Part shown: piece after piece, positions 17,390-26,073 of the stretch
Numbering within the stretch: the stretch's first letter is position 1
Layout: every line of letters begins with the position of its first letter
DNA from: an uncultured Lachnospiraceae bacterium
GTDB lineage: Bacteria; Bacillota; Clostridia; Lachnospirales; Lachnospiraceae
Reading direction: 5' to 3'
NCBI GenBank assembly: GCA_949740535.1
Contig: CATJHO010000123.1
Span: 1-48,853, forward strand
Length of the DNA stretch: 48,853 bases
Notes under the pieces: generated by a model
Seen by the model: only the letters and a program-made list of their open reading frames with translations
Databases searched by the model: none
Told to the model about the DNA's origin: nothing
Translations under genes and position numbers: made by a program

Positions 17390-17451
17390 AATATTTTCAT
17401 ACGATTATCCGCATCTGCATATTGCTTTTGGGACAGTTTTTGCATTTTCCC

Positions 17452-17480
17452 TTGTATCTCTTTTGGATATCCGATAAAAT
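17452..17480 (+). promoter_or_regulatory. Candidate promoter of the MgtC-like gene
   Basis: TTGTAT (17452-17457) and TAAAAT (17475-17480) are 17 bases apart, about 50 bases before the chosen start at 17530. Confidence 0.5.
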
Positions 17481-17529
17481 AGATTTGGAACGGTATTCGG
17501 AAAATACAGATAAAAATGGGGGAATGGGG

Positions 17530-18210
17530 ATGTTTTCTGCTTCCTTGACAGAATGGACCTTTGAAAATGTACTGCTTCGGATGGTAACTGCTTTGGTTCT
17601 GGGAAGTCTCATCGGAATTGATCGGGGTGCGAAGAAGAGAGGCGGCGGGGCAAAGACGGACGCGGCAGTCTGTCTGGGGGCAGCCATGGTGATGATGACG
17701 GCCCAATATATGGATCTGCAGTTTCCGGGCAGCACGGATATCTCCCGGATGGCATCCCAGGTGGTGAGCGGCGTGGGATTTCTGGGGGCAGGTTCCATCA
17801 TTGTCTCCGGACGGCAGGTGAAGGGCCTGACCTCTGCGGCCAGTATCTGGATCTGCGCCTGCGTGGGTCTGGCGGCAGGCATCGGCTTTGTAGACGGAGC
17901 GGTGCTGGTGACAGCGGTTCTTCTTGTGGGACTTCATATTCTGCCGTTCATTGAAGAAAAGGCATACTTCTATTCCAGATATGCCCGGCTGTATGTAGAA
18001 GCCGGGGAAAACCGTACGGCATCCGTTCTTCTGCGCAAGCTGAAGGAAGACGGCTGCAAGATTGACATGTACGATGTGGATAAGCCCAAGGCAGAAGGCC
18101 AGTCCTTTACGATACGGATGACCATCTATATTCCCCGCAGGATAAAAAAACAGGAGTATCTGCAGACACTGCTGGAGATTGAAGGCGTGATGTTTGTGGA
18201 TGTGGTATAG
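17530..18210 (+). CDS. MgtC/SapB-family membrane protein
   Basis: The start ATG 17530 (226 residues) follows a GGGGGA stretch; an ATG six bases earlier is equally possible. The N-terminal half has four to five hydrophobic segments with family motifs LGSLIGIDRG, GAKTDAAVCLGAAMVM, VVSGVGFLGAGSIIV and GLTSAASIWICACVGLA. The C-terminal 80 residues look like the ACT-like cytoplasmic domain. MgtC relatives modulate magnesium homeostasis or the F-ATPase in pathogens; the role in clostridia is unclear. It ends one base from the convergent ylmC-like gene. Confidence 0.88.
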   Translation: MFSASLTEWTFENVLLRMVTALVLGSLIGIDRGAKKRGGGAKTDAAVCLGAAMVMMTAQYMDLQFPGSTDISRMASQVVSGVGFLGAGSIIVSGRQVKGLTSAASIWICACVGLAAGIGFVDGAVLVTAVLLVGLHILPFIEEKAYFYSRYARLYVEAGENRTASVLLRKLKEDGCKIDMYDVDKPKAEGQSFTIRMTIYIPRRIKKQEYLQTLLEIEGVMFVDVV

Positions 18211-18211
18211 T

Positions 18212-18457
18212 TCAGTGGCCTTTTTCCGGCTCCACTTCTACCAGAATGATATCCGGTCCGATCTGTTTGATTTTACACCAGGGAATTTCGAACTCACAGT
18301 CCTTTCCCAGAAGGCCCCAGAGTTTTTCGCTGGTGGTGGTAATAAGAGCCTGAATGCAGCCGGTTTTGGGATCAAAGACCAGATCGGATACACAGCCTAA
18401 GCGTTTGCAGTTACAGATGTTGATAACGTCTTTTTCTCTCAATTCACAGAAGGTCAT
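18212..18457 (-). CDS. YlmC/YmxH-family PRC-barrel sporulation protein
   Basis: The real product is probably the 81 residues starting MTFCELREKDVINICNCKRL, since this is how YlmC/YmxH proteins begin; the frame runs further upstream without similarity. The segment LGCVSDLVFDPKTGCIQAL is a PRC-barrel strand pair. A GGAT-containing ribosome binding site lies 8 bases upstream on the minus strand. The family is linked to sporulation in clostridia, consistent with sigG in this window. It is divergent from nrdR. Confidence 0.85.
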   Translation of the reverse strand: MTFCELREKDVINICNCKRLGCVSDLVFDPKTGCIQALITTTSEKLWGLLGKDCEFEIPWCKIKQIGPDIILVEVEPEKGH

Positions 18458-18534
18458 GGGAAGGGATCCTTTTTCGTTTCCTCTGTACAGTATATGTGGA
18501 AACAGGGTTCTGGTTCCTGTAAAAGCAACAGTGA

Positions 18535-18564
18535 TTGACAGAAAAGAGAACGTTGTACTATACT
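18535..18564 (+). promoter_or_regulatory. Sigma-A promoter of nrdR
   Basis: A perfect TTGACA (18535-18540) and TATACT (18559-18564) are 18 bases apart, with the nrdR ATG about 45 bases downstream. I did not find a clear pair of NrdR boxes. Confidence 0.75.
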
Positions 18565-18608
18565 TGATAGAAAAGAGCACGTGATAAATTACAGAGGAGA
18601 GATTTACT

Positions 18609-19061
18609 ATGAAGTGTCCATTTTGCAGTCAGGAAAATACGCGGGTCATTGATTCCAGACCGGCAGACGACAACAGTTCCATCCGCCGCCGCCGTCTCTG
18701 CGATTCCTGTGGAAAGCGCTTTACCACGTATGAGAAGATTGAAACCATTCCCGTGATTGTGATTAAGAAGGATAACAATCGGGAGCCCTACGATCGAAGC
18801 AAGATTGAGGACGGCATCTTAAGAGCCTGCCATAAGCGGCCGGTACCCTTAAAAGATATCAACGCTATGCTGGATACCATTGAGAGCGATATCTTTAACC
18901 GGGAGGAGCGGGAGATTTCCAGCAGCGTCATCGGGGAAATGGTGATGGATAAGCTGAAAGGTCTGGACTCTGTGGCTTATGTCCGTTTTGCCTCTGTGTA
19001 CCGGGAGTTCAAGGATGTGAATACCTTTTTTAGTGAATTAAAGAAAATGCTGGATAAATAG
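18609..19061 (+). CDS. nrdR: Transcriptional repressor NrdR
   Basis: The 150-residue protein begins MKCPFCSQENTRVIDSRP and contains the zinc ribbon CPFC...CDSC (Cys3, 6, 31, 34), the RRRRLCDSCGKRFTTYE signature and an ATP-cone domain (VIVIKKDNNREPYDRSKIEDGI). NrdR represses ribonucleotide reductase operons in response to dATP/ATP. Length is typical. Its targets are not in this window. Confidence 0.96.
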   Translation: MKCPFCSQENTRVIDSRPADDNSSIRRRRLCDSCGKRFTTYEKIETIPVIVIKKDNNREPYDRSKIEDGILRACHKRPVPLKDINAMLDTIESDIFNREEREISSSVIGEMVMDKLKGLDSVAYVRFASVYREFKDVNTFFSELKKMLDK

Positions 19062-19102
19062 AGGCAGGAACACTGCCGGACTGTTATAGAAAGAGACCGA
19101 AC

Positions 19103-20500
19103 ATGAGTGACCGAAAAAAGACGGCAGGGCATATACTTGCCCTGTTTACCATTACTGTGTGGGGAACCACCTTTGTAGCGACTAAAAGACTGCTGGATGA
19201 TTATGACGCGCTTCAGATTATGCTGATGCGCTTCTTTATCGCATGGGTGGTTTTACTGCTGGTGACACGGAAGATCGAAAAACCCAGGAGCTTTTTGGAT
19301 GAGCTGGGAATTTTTGCTCTCTCCCTGTCCGGCATTACCCTGTACTATTATTTTGAAAATACAGCGCTTACCTACACACTTGCCGCCAATGTGAGTATTA
19401 TTCTGGCGGCGGCCCCGGTTTTTACCGCCATACTGGCACACGTATTTACCAGGGATGAGAAGCTTTCCCCCCGGACCTGGGCCGGTTTCTTTATTGCCAT
19501 CACAGGCGTTGTGCTGGTGGTATTTAATGGAACCTTTGTGTTGAAGCTGAATCCTGCAGGAGATGTGCTTTCCCTGCTGGCGGCTCTTTCCTGGGCTGTT
19601 TATTCAGTGCTTTTGAAGCGTTATGTAGAGCATTATGACAATGGAATTCTCACAAGAAAAATGCTCTTTTATGCATCGATTCTGACTCTGCCTGCAGTGC
19701 TTGCCGGAAACGGACTGCCCTCTCCTGAGCCGCTGGCCAAGGGGGAAGTGGTGTTCTGCCTTCTCTTCCTGGGGGTGCTGGGAAGTGCGTACTGCTATAT
19801 TACCTGGAACAAAGCCATTGAGCGGATCGGGGTAGTGAACACCAATAATTATATTTATCTGAATCCCTTTGTGACCATGGTCTGTGCGGCCATCGTGCTG
19901 AAGGAGCCTGTAACAGCGGCAGGAATGGCGGGAGCCGTGCTGATCGTGGGCGGGATTCTGGTATCGGAAATGCCGAAAGGAACGTCTCTTTTTGGAAAAC
20001 TGTACCCCAGGGAATATCAGAATTCCACTTATGAAATTGACTTTGAGGACTTATATGAGCGGGGATTTAGGGGCATTCTCTTTGATATTGACAATACACT
20101 GGTTCCCCATGATGCTCCGGCAGATGAGCGGAGCACAGCATTGTTTGAGCGGCTGCACCAGAGCGGATTTTCCACCTGCCTGATTTCCAATAATAAGGAA
20201 CCCAGGGTAACACCCTTTGCCGGAATGCTTCATACCCCTTATGTATACAAAGCCGGAAAGCCCAGGCGGGGCGGCTATGAGGAAGGAATGCGCCGTATGG
20301 GAACAGACCGGGAACATACGCTTTTTGTGGGAGACCAGCTTTTTACGGATGTGTGGGGAGCTAACCGGACAGGCTTGTATTCGATTCTGGTAAAACCCAT
20401 GAATCCCAGAGAAGAGATTCAGATTGTATTGAAGCGTTACCTGGAAAAGCCGGTTTTATATTGTTATCTGCGGGCAGAAAGAAGGAAAAGCGGAAAATGA
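19103..20500 (+). CDS. EamA-type transporter fused to a YqeG-like HAD phosphatase
   Basis: One uninterrupted frame of 465 residues joins two proteins. Residues 1-289 are a ten-helix drug/metabolite transporter with two EamA repeats (TITVWGTTFVATKRLL, LSLLAALSWAVYSVLL). From about residue 290 (MPKGTSLFGKLYPREYQ), a complete YqeG-type HAD subfamily IIIA phosphatase follows: FDIDNTLVPHD (motif I), LISNN (II), KAGKPRRGGY (III) and VGDQLFTDVWGAN (IV). In most Firmicutes yqeG is a separate gene. The internal ATG 19970 could also give a free phosphatase. The join shows no frameshift or stop. It overlaps the M24 peptidase gene by 4 bases. Confidence 0.85.
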   Translation: MSDRKKTAGHILALFTITVWGTTFVATKRLLDDYDALQIMLMRFFIAWVVLLLVTRKIEKPRSFLDELGIFALSLSGITLYYYFENTALTYTLAANVSIILAAAPVFTAILAHVFTRDEKLSPRTWAGFFIAITGVVLVVFNGTFVLKLNPAGDVLSLLAALSWAVYSVLLKRYVEHYDNGILTRKMLFYASILTLPAVLAGNGLPSPEPLAKGEVVFCLLFLGVLGSAYCYITWNKAIERIGVVNTNNYIYLNPFVTMVCAAIVLKEPVTAAGMAGAVLIVGGILVSEMPKGTSLFGKLYPREYQNSTYEIDFEDLYERGFRGILFDIDNTLVPHDAPADERSTALFERLHQSGFSTCLISNNKEPRVTPFAGMLHTPYVYKAGKPRRGGYEEGMRRMGTDREHTLFVGDQLFTDVWGANRTGLYSILVKPMNPREEIQIVLKRYLEKPVLYCYLRAERRKSGK

Positions 20501-21576
20501 GAGCAGAACGGACAAGAAATTTGCTGAATAAGAATGGATTGGATGCGGTACTGGCTGCTTCTGCCGCCAGTATCCGCTATGTAAGCGGTTTTGTGGGAAC
20601 AGACAGCTATCTGTACCTTACAAAGAGAAAGCAGGTGATTCTCACAGACAGCCGCTATACCCTGCAGGCGGAGGAGGAAGCGCCAGGTTTTGAGGTGCGC
20701 ACCATTGGAGGCGGCCGGGGTTACGGGGAACTGCTGAGGGAGCTTCTGGCGGAGGAGGAAGTCAGGCGTCTGGGATTTGAGGACGGCGCGTTTACCTGGC
20801 AGACCGTCCGAAGGCTTCAGGATGAGACGGGAGGAGAAGCAAAGCGGGAGCGCTGGGTTCCTCTGGGAGATAAGTTGCAGCTTCTGCGCTCTGTGAAGGA
20901 GGAAGAGGAGATTGAAAAGCTGTCCCAGGCAGAACGGATTGGTGACGAGGCTTTTTCCTATATACTGACACAGATACGGCCGGGAGTCACAGAATTGGAG
21001 CTTGCGGCCAAGCTGGAGTACTATATGAAAAGCCATGGAGCACAGGAGAAGAGCTTTGATACCATTGCCGCTTCCGGTCTTCATTCAGCTATGCCCCATG
21101 CAGTTCCCTCAGAGAAGGTTTTGGAGGATGGAGATTTTCTTACCCTGGATTTTGGATGTAAATATCAGGGTTACTGTTCGGATATGACAAGGACGGTTGT
21201 GGTAGGCAGGGCCAGCAGGCGCCAGAGGGAGCTCTATCAGATTGTCCTGGAAGCCCAGCAGGCAGCTCTTGCAGGCCTTCGGGCCGGCATCACCGGGGCA
21301 CAGGGGGACCGTCTGGCCAGAGAGGTGATTGAAAAGGCCGGATATGGAGCGTACTTCGGCCATGGCCTGGGCCACAGCGTGGGCCTGGAGATCCATGAAA
21401 GACCGGCTCTTTCCCCCAAAGATGAGACTGTTCTTCAGCCGGGCATGATTGAGACCGTAGAGCCGGGGATCTATGTGCCGGGCTTTGGCGGGGTGCGTAT
21501 TGAGGATATGGTTGTGATCACGGAGGACGGATGCCGGAACCTGACCAGGTCATCGAAAGAACTGATAGAAGTGTAA
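20497..21576 (+). CDS. M24 Xaa-Pro aminopeptidase family protein
   Basis: ATG 20497, overlapping the previous stop as ATGA and preceded by AAGGA, gives 359 residues. The N-terminal creatinase domain is followed by the pita-bread catalytic domain. The metal ligands are visible: DFGCKYQGYCSDMT (two Asp), GHGLGHSVGLEIHE (His) and ETVEPGIYVPGFGGVRIED (two Glu). Such peptidases remove residues ahead of proline. The gene next to efp is common in Firmicutes. The convergent efp lies about 70 bases beyond. Confidence 0.92.
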   Translation: MRAERTRNLLNKNGLDAVLAASAASIRYVSGFVGTDSYLYLTKRKQVILTDSRYTLQAEEEAPGFEVRTIGGGRGYGELLRELLAEEEVRRLGFEDGAFTWQTVRRLQDETGGEAKRERWVPLGDKLQLLRSVKEEEEIEKLSQAERIGDEAFSYILTQIRPGVTELELAAKLEYYMKSHGAQEKSFDTIAASGLHSAMPHAVPSEKVLEDGDFLTLDFGCKYQGYCSDMTRTVVVGRASRRQRELYQIVLEAQQAALAGLRAGITGAQGDRLAREVIEKAGYGAYFGHGLGHSVGLEIHERPALSPKDETVLQPGMIETVEPGIYVPGFGGVRIEDMVVITEDGCRNLTRSSKELIEV

Positions 21577-21603
21577 CAGCATGCAGCTGTACAGATTTGG
21601 ATG

Positions 21604-21630
21604 AAAAAAGAATCCCGCTAAGCGGGATTC
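21604..21630 (-). terminator. Intrinsic terminator of efp
   Basis: GAATCCCG (21610-21617) pairs with CGGGATTC (21623-21630) around a short CTAAG loop. On the minus strand the stem is followed by six T (A-run 21604-21609), directly after the efp stop. On the plus strand no T-run follows. Confidence 0.88.
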
Positions 21631-21644
21631 TCAGGATCCTGTCA

Positions 21645-22202
21645 TTATACTCTGGACAAGTATTCACCGGAACGGGTGTCAATCTTAATCACATCTCCCT
21701 GCTCCACAAAGAGGGGAACATATACGGTGGCGCCGGTCTCTACCACAGCAGGCTTGGTTGCGCCTGTGGCGGTATCACCCTTAAAGCCAGGCTCTGTATC
21801 GGTGATCTCCAGTTCCACAAAAAGGGGCGGCTCTACTGCAAATACGTTGCCATTGTAAGAGCAGACCTTGCACATTTCATTTTCTTTCACAAACTTCAGA
21901 GCGGTTCCGATATCATCTGCATTGAGCGCAATCTGATCATAGGTCTCAGTATTCATGAAATGGAACAGATCGCCGTCGGAGTAGAGATACTGCATATCTA
22001 CACGGTCAATCCGTGCGGCCGGGAACTTTTCAGTGGGGCGGAAGGTCTTCTCAACCACGCCTCCATTGATGATATTTTTCAGTTTGGTTCGCACAAAAGC
22101 AGCGCCTTTTCCCGGCTTTACATGCTGGAACTCCATAATCTGATAAACATTCCCCTCAATCTCAAGGGTAATTCCATTTCTAAAATCTCCTGCTGAAATC
22201 AT
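21645..22202 (-). CDS. efp: Elongation factor P
   Basis: The 185-residue protein begins [20 protein letters not shown] and has the KOW domain loop [13 protein letters not shown], whose lysine after PG is the position that is modified in many bacteria, then two OB domains and the C-terminal [13 protein letters not shown] rescues ribosomes stalled at polyproline. An AGGAGG lies upstream, spaced about 11 bases from ATG. It has its own promoter and terminator, so it is a single-gene unit. Confidence 0.97.
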   Translation of the reverse strand: MISAGDFRNGITLEIEGNVYQIMEFQHVKPGKGAAFVRTKLKNIINGGVVEKTFRPTEKFPAARIDRVDMQYLYSDGDLFHFMNTETYDQIALNADDIGTALKFVKENEMCKVCSYNGNVFAVEPPLFVELEITDTEPGFKGDTATGATKPAVVETGATVYVPLFVEQGDVIKIDTRSGEYLSRV

Positions 22203-22302
22203 TCTTAACTTTTCCTCCTGCTGTTTTTAAAGTCCTCCCTTTTTGAGAGGCCGTATGATTTTCTTTACTGAAAATGGGCATGTCCCCACAAACTTACACC
22301 CT

Positions 22303-22331
22303 ATTTTATAATAAAATATTCTGGTTTTCAA
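22303..22331 (-). promoter_or_regulatory. Sigma-A promoter of efp
   Basis: Read on the minus strand, TTGAAA (22326-22331) and TAAAAT (22303-22308) are 17 bases apart, about 100 bases before the efp start. Confidence 0.7.
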
Positions 22332-22442
22332 GTGTTTTGTGCAAATTACCCTATGGGGCGCTGTGTGAGTATAAGCAGGCAAAGCCCGAAGCGCCGGGGG
22401 CGGGCTGCAAAGCAGCAGATTGCCTTGTGGGCCCTGTATGTA

Positions 22443-22470
22443 TAAAAGCCCGATCCTGCCGGATCGGGCT
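22443..22470 (-). terminator. Intrinsic terminator of the tRNA-Arg gene
   Basis: AGCCCGATCC (22447-22456) and GGATCGGGCT (22461-22470) form a perfect 10-pair stem with loop TGCC. On the minus strand it is followed by TTTATA, 5 bases after the end of the tRNA. Confidence 0.88.
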
Positions 22471-22475
22471 TTGTC

Positions 22476-22548
22476 TGCATCTGACTAGATTCGAACTAGC
22501 GGCACCTGGCGTCGGAGGCCAGTGCTCTATCCACTGAGCTACAGATGC
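22476..22548 (-). tRNA. tRNA-Arg (anticodon CCG)
   Basis: On the minus strand the sequence folds as a cloverleaf: acceptor GCATCTG/CAGATGC with discriminator A, D-arm GCTC...GAGC, anticodon stem CTGGC/GCCAG with loop CTCCGAC (anticodon at 22513-22515), and a T-arm loop TTCGAAT within CTAG/CTAG. The anticodon CCG reads the Arg codon CGG. No CCA is encoded. It has its own promoter and terminator. Confidence 0.93.
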
Positions 22549-22568
22549 ATGTTTCTAACACTTTGAAT

Positions 22569-22597
22569 ATTCTACAACAAAATTTCCAAATGTGCAA
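22569..22597 (-). promoter_or_regulatory. Promoter of tRNA-Arg
   Basis: On the minus strand TTGCAC (22592-22597) and TAGAAT (22569-22574) are 17 bases apart and the tRNA 5' end is about 20 bases downstream. Confidence 0.72.
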
Positions 22598-22633
22598 GTG
22601 TTAAGTTAAAAAAATTAAAAATCCATAAACTCC

Positions 22634-22662
22634 TTGAAAAAGGAAAAATTTTACTGTATACT
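22634..22662 (+). promoter_or_regulatory. Sigma-A promoter of the DUF5688 gene
   Basis: TTGAAA (22634-22639) and TATACT (22657-22662) are 17 bases apart. The leader of about 85 bases contains a small GCAGC...GCTGC hairpin. Confidence 0.72.
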
Positions 22663-22753
22663 GAACTTGTCTTTTATTCAAGGCAGCTTTTCGCTGCAGG
22701 AATCCCCACTGGAGGAAGAAATAAAACTATTTTTTAGGAAAGGATGAGAAAGC

Positions 22754-23644
22754 ATGAACTATGAAGAATTTGTAGGTTCTGTGACAGGGTTTCTGCGGGA
22801 AACTCTGCCATGCGGCACGGAATTGAGCCGGATTCTGCTGGAAAAGAACAATGGAGTTATTCTGGAAGGACTGTCAGTGCGCAGGGAGGGTGAACGGGCG
22901 GCTCCGGCTGTTTACCTGGAATCTTATTATCAGGAATATCTGTCGGGATCTTCTCTGGAGCAGATAAAGGAGACCATCCTGGAATGCTGTGAGGACAATG
23001 GTTTTTCAGATATCTTTGACAACGGCTTTTTTATGGATTACAGGAAGGTGAGACCAACGGTCGTTTACAAGCTGATTCATTATGAAAAGAATCAAAAGCT
23101 CTTAAAGCAGATTCCCCATGTACCGTTTTTAAATCTGGCGGTGGTATTTTACTGTCTTCTTCCGGACACGCCGGTGGGAAATGCCACGGTTCTCATTCAC
23201 AACAGTCATATGGAATACTGGCATATTACCTGTGCAGAGCTGTATCGGGATGCCAGACAGAATACGCCGCGCCTGCTTCCGGCAGAGGTAAAATCTATGA
23301 CAGAGGTGCTTCTGGAACTGTCGGACGGATTGGATGGACAGGAGGAGGATTCTGTTCCTATGTATGTGCTGACCAATGAAAGGAAATCTCTGGGAGCGGC
23401 CTGCATTTTATATGAAAATATGTTGAAGCATTGTGCGGAATGGATCGGATCTTCCTACTATCTGCTTCCCAGCAGTATACATGAAGTGATTTTGGTGCCG
23501 GAAGAGGCAGTGCCGGATAAGCAGGAGCTTATGGAAATGGTGCGGGATATTAACCGGACACAGGTGATGAGTACGGAAGTGCTGTCGGACGAGATTTATT
23601 ATTATTCAGTGGAGCGCGGGAGATTGGGAGTGGTAAAGGAGTAA
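22754..23644 (+). CDS. DUF5688 family protein
   Basis: The 296-residue protein begins MNYEEFVGSVTGFLRETLP and has the layout of DUF5688 proteins, frequent in Lachnospiraceae: an N-terminal region with VYLESYYQEYLSG, a central VVYKLIHYEKNQKLLKQIPH, then FLNLAVVFYCLL and a C-terminal SSYYLLPSSIHEVILVPE. There is no signal peptide or membrane segment, so it is likely cytoplasmic. The function of the family is unknown to me; several paralogues per genome are usual. It has its own promoter and no partner gene. Confidence 0.8.
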   Translation: MNYEEFVGSVTGFLRETLPCGTELSRILLEKNNGVILEGLSVRREGERAAPAVYLESYYQEYLSGSSLEQIKETILECCEDNGFSDIFDNGFFMDYRKVRPTVVYKLIHYEKNQKLLKQIPHVPFLNLAVVFYCLLPDTPVGNATVLIHNSHMEYWHITCAELYRDARQNTPRLLPAEVKSMTEVLLELSDGLDGQEEDSVPMYVLTNERKSLGAACILYENMLKHCAEWIGSSYYLLPSSIHEVILVPEEAVPDKQELMEMVRDINRTQVMSTEVLSDEIYYYSVERGRLGVVKE

Positions 23645-23831
23645 GGGGATACCGGCGTATCTCTGTGGGAAAAACGTACCTGTGGTATGCAATGCTGTTA
23701 TGAAGCTGTTTTTGCTCATAAGACGGCGCTCCTTTTGGCTGAGAAGACAGGAAAAGATCCGCGCAGGCATGATTTTTCCCCGTCTTCCAAGCCTGGCTGA
23801 GCTGATTTACGTATTTTGTGACATTTTCCAG

Positions 23832-23860
23832 TTGCCTTTTTTGAGGAAGTCTGTTACAAT
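23832..23860 (+). promoter_or_regulatory. Promoter of the SH3-domain protein gene
   Basis: TTGCCT (23832-23837) and TACAAT (23855-23860) are 17 bases apart, with TG at 23852-23853 forming an extended -10. The rest of 23645-23948 holds nothing convincing. Confidence 0.65.
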
Positions 23861-23948
23861 CTTTTTATTACAAAAATGTTAAAAATATTAAGCAGATATG
23901 ACTGTTTGAAATGTCTGCAGAAAAATTAAGAATTGAGGATGTGAAAAA

Positions 23949-24986
23949 ATGATAGACAAGGAAAAATTTGGGAATTGGATTGCAAGGTATAAGCGTCAGA
24001 CAGCAGTGGGCTGTATTTTACTTTGTCTTTTGATTGTAGCAGGCGTTACCCTGGCTGGAAAGAAAAAAGGAGAAGCAAAAGCAGCAGAGGCGGAGACAGC
24101 AGATGCACAGGTGATGATGAATGAAGAAAATGGAGACGAAGAAAGTGTCGCAGTCACCAACGGGGCGGGCATTGAGGTGGAGCCGGTTAATGTTCTGGAA
24201 GAAAATGCCTATGAGGATGTAAATACCGTTGTGCAGCAGTATTATGATTATATGTCTGCTGGAGATATGGAAGGTCTGGCCACCATTGTGGATGAGATCA
24301 GCGACGAGGAGAGGAACCGTATTCTGGGTTCTCAGGGGCTGGTGGAAGGATACCAGAATATCAAATGCTATACAAAAAAAGGAATGGAAGAAGGATCCTA
24401 CGTTGTCTTTGTCTATTATGAGCTGAAATTCCAGCGGATTGAGACAGCCGCTCCGGGGCTTTCTCCTCTGTATGTGTATACTAATGAGGAAGGAAACCTT
24501 TGCATTATGAAGCGGGAGGCCAGCGAGGAACTGACCGCTTATGTAGAAGAGCTGGCAGAGGGCGAAGATGTAAAAGCTGTCCGGGAAGAGGTTAAGGTAA
24601 AGTACGAGGCAGCGAAGGCTGCAGATGCGGATCTGGCAAAGCAGGAGGAGCGTTATGTCCGTCTGTCCTCAGAACCGGATGAACCGGTAGAGACTGCAGA
24701 TGCAGGTGAGGAGCAGCCAGAAGAAGTTCCGGAGGAACAGCCGGAAGAGCCCCAGGAGGAGCCGGAGGAAGAGCCTGCACAGACAGGAGAGGCATCAGCC
24801 CAGAACCGTGATACACGCTTTACGGAGAGTGTCCGTCTGCGTGCAGAGCCCAGTACGGAGGCTGAGTATCTGGGAACTGCTTATCAGGGTGAGCATGTAA
24901 CACAGATTGAGAGCTATGCAGACGGCTGGAGCAAGATTAAGTACAACGATAAGGAATGTTATTGTAAGACGGAATTTTTGGAATAA
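23949..24986 (+). CDS. Membrane-anchored protein with C-terminal bacterial SH3 domain
   Basis: The 345-residue protein has a short basic N-terminus, one membrane segment (about residues 18-36, AVGCILLCLLIVAGVTLAG) and a long extracellular part. Residues about 80-215 form a globular domain (VNTVVQQYYDYMSAGDMEGL...). A very acidic Pro/Glu-rich linker follows (about 240-280, EEQPEEVPEEQPEEP), then an SH3b domain to the end (SVRLRAEPSTEAEYLGTAYQ...). SH3b domains bind cell-wall peptides, so it is probably attached to the envelope. No enzymatic domain is seen. It is monocistronic with a terminator at 25051. Confidence 0.75.
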   Translation: MIDKEKFGNWIARYKRQTAVGCILLCLLIVAGVTLAGKKKGEAKAAEAETADAQVMMNEENGDEESVAVTNGAGIEVEPVNVLEENAYEDVNTVVQQYYDYMSAGDMEGLATIVDEISDEERNRILGSQGLVEGYQNIKCYTKKGMEEGSYVVFVYYELKFQRIETAAPGLSPLYVYTNEEGNLCIMKREASEELTAYVEELAEGEDVKAVREEVKVKYEAAKAADADLAKQEERYVRLSSEPDEPVETADAGEEQPEEVPEEQPEEPQEEPEEEPAQTGEASAQNRDTRFTESVRLRAEPSTEAEYLGTAYQGEHVTQIESYADGWSKIKYNDKECYCKTEFLE

Positions 24987-25050
24987 TGGCAGATGTTCAG
25001 ACGGCAGAAAAGCAGTCATAAGAAAATAAATCCGCAAAGGACAAGAAAAA

Positions 25051-25084
25051 CGGTGGAACCTGAGAACGGCTCCACCGCTTTTTG
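25051..25084. terminator. Bidirectional terminator between convergent genes
   Basis: CGGTGGAACC (25051-25060) pairs with GGCTCCACCG (25068-25077) with one mismatch. It is flanked by CTTTTTG downstream on the plus strand and an A-run (25046-25050) that gives a T-tract on the minus strand, so it can serve both the SH3 gene and the convergent FliD-like gene. Confidence 0.85.
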
Positions 25085-25098
25085 TATGCACAAAACAA

Positions 25099-25998
25099 CT
25101 AAATCAATGTGTTGAGCATAGAGCCCACTGCATAGTAATTGGTGAGGTTATATGCTCCGCCCAATGCAAATTTGGAAAAGATTTCAAAATCATCCAGATC
25201 GCTGATGGAATTGGCCTTGCTTTCCTTTTCAGCAACACCGGCAATCTTTTCTACAGATGCATGGTCCAGAATATCTGTTGCCTTGGTGGCCGCCCGTTCT
25301 GCCAGGCCGAACTGTCCGCCCATAATATCCTTTACGGAATTGTAATTCTCATTGAGAGACTTTTTCAGTTTTTCCTCATCAACGGTAAGGTTACCGGATT
25401 TGTCAAAACTTAAACCGATACGCGCCATTGCATCCTCTGTGGTCAGGGCATTCTTCAGAGAATTCAGCTGTCTGACTACGGTAGAACTGCGGTCAGAATT
25501 ATTGGACAGGAACGAAACCGCGTCATTGTAGGATTTTGCAAAATCCTTTACTGCAGAGATGATTTCTTCCTGCGCCTTGTTTACAGCTGCCTGAGCAGAT
25601 GCTTTGTCTTCATCCGTATTTGCCCTCTGCAGATCCTTCAGAGCCGTCTCGTATTTGGAAAATACATTGTTCCGGCTGCCCACACGCAGCTTGTTGGAGG
25701 CAGACTCCAAAGAGGTCAGGTTGTGCTTGTAGCTCAGCAGAAATGTAGAAGTACTGGAAGCACGGGAAGTGCTTGAAGTTGAGGTACTGCTGGAGCTGGA
25801 CGTGCTGGATGAACCTGTAGTGCTGCTGGTTCCTGACGTGCTGGAGGTTTTGGTATCGGAGCTGTCAGCTTCATCAAGGCCCAGACGCTTTTCAAGAGCT
25901 TCGGTCTGAGAAGCTGCCTGATCTACCCAGTTCTGATACTCATTGGCCGGACGGTAACTGTTATAGCTGTTGTAACCGGATACTCCACTTATTGCCAT
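25099..25998 (-). CDS. FliD C-terminal-like protein with Ser/Thr-rich linker
   Basis: ATG at 25998 (299 residues, MAISGVSGYNSYNSYRPANE) follows AGGAG by 9 bases. After a Ser/Thr-only linker of about 35 residues (about 50-85), the helical part shows RVGSRNNVFSKYE, a stretch with RIGLSFDKSGNLTVDEEKL and QFGLAERAATKATDIL. These resemble the C-terminal region of the flagellar cap FliD, where a truncated repeat before a final helix reads similarly. No N-terminal FliD domain and no flagellar gene is nearby. There is no signal peptide. It could be a flagellar-export relic or a surface filament component; the assignment is from motif resemblance. Confidence 0.6.
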   Translation of the reverse strand: MAISGVSGYNSYNSYRPANEYQNWVDQAASQTEALEKRLGLDEADSSDTKTSSTSGTSSTTGSSSTSSSSSTSTSSTSRASSTSTFLLSYKHNLTSLESASNKLRVGSRNNVFSKYETALKDLQRANTDEDKASAQAAVNKAQEEIISAVKDFAKSYNDAVSFLSNNSDRSSTVVRQLNSLKNALTTEDAMARIGLSFDKSGNLTVDEEKLKKSLNENYNSVKDIMGGQFGLAERAATKATDILDHASVEKIAGVAEKESKANSISDLDDFEIFSKFALGGAYNLTNYYAVGSMLNTLI

Positions 25999-26073
25999 GT
26001 TTTTCAACTCCTTTCTGGTATGGAATACCATATTTTTTCATAAAAGGAAAAATCAGATTCCTTCTATATATGT

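Noticed and set aside
22274-22537. ORF on the plus strand across the tRNA-Arg
   Set aside because: It covers the efp promoter, a terminator and the tRNA gene on the opposite strand.
23682-23882. 66-residue ORF before the SH3-domain gene
   Set aside because: No ribosome binding site, unusual composition, and it runs through the promoter at 23832-23860.
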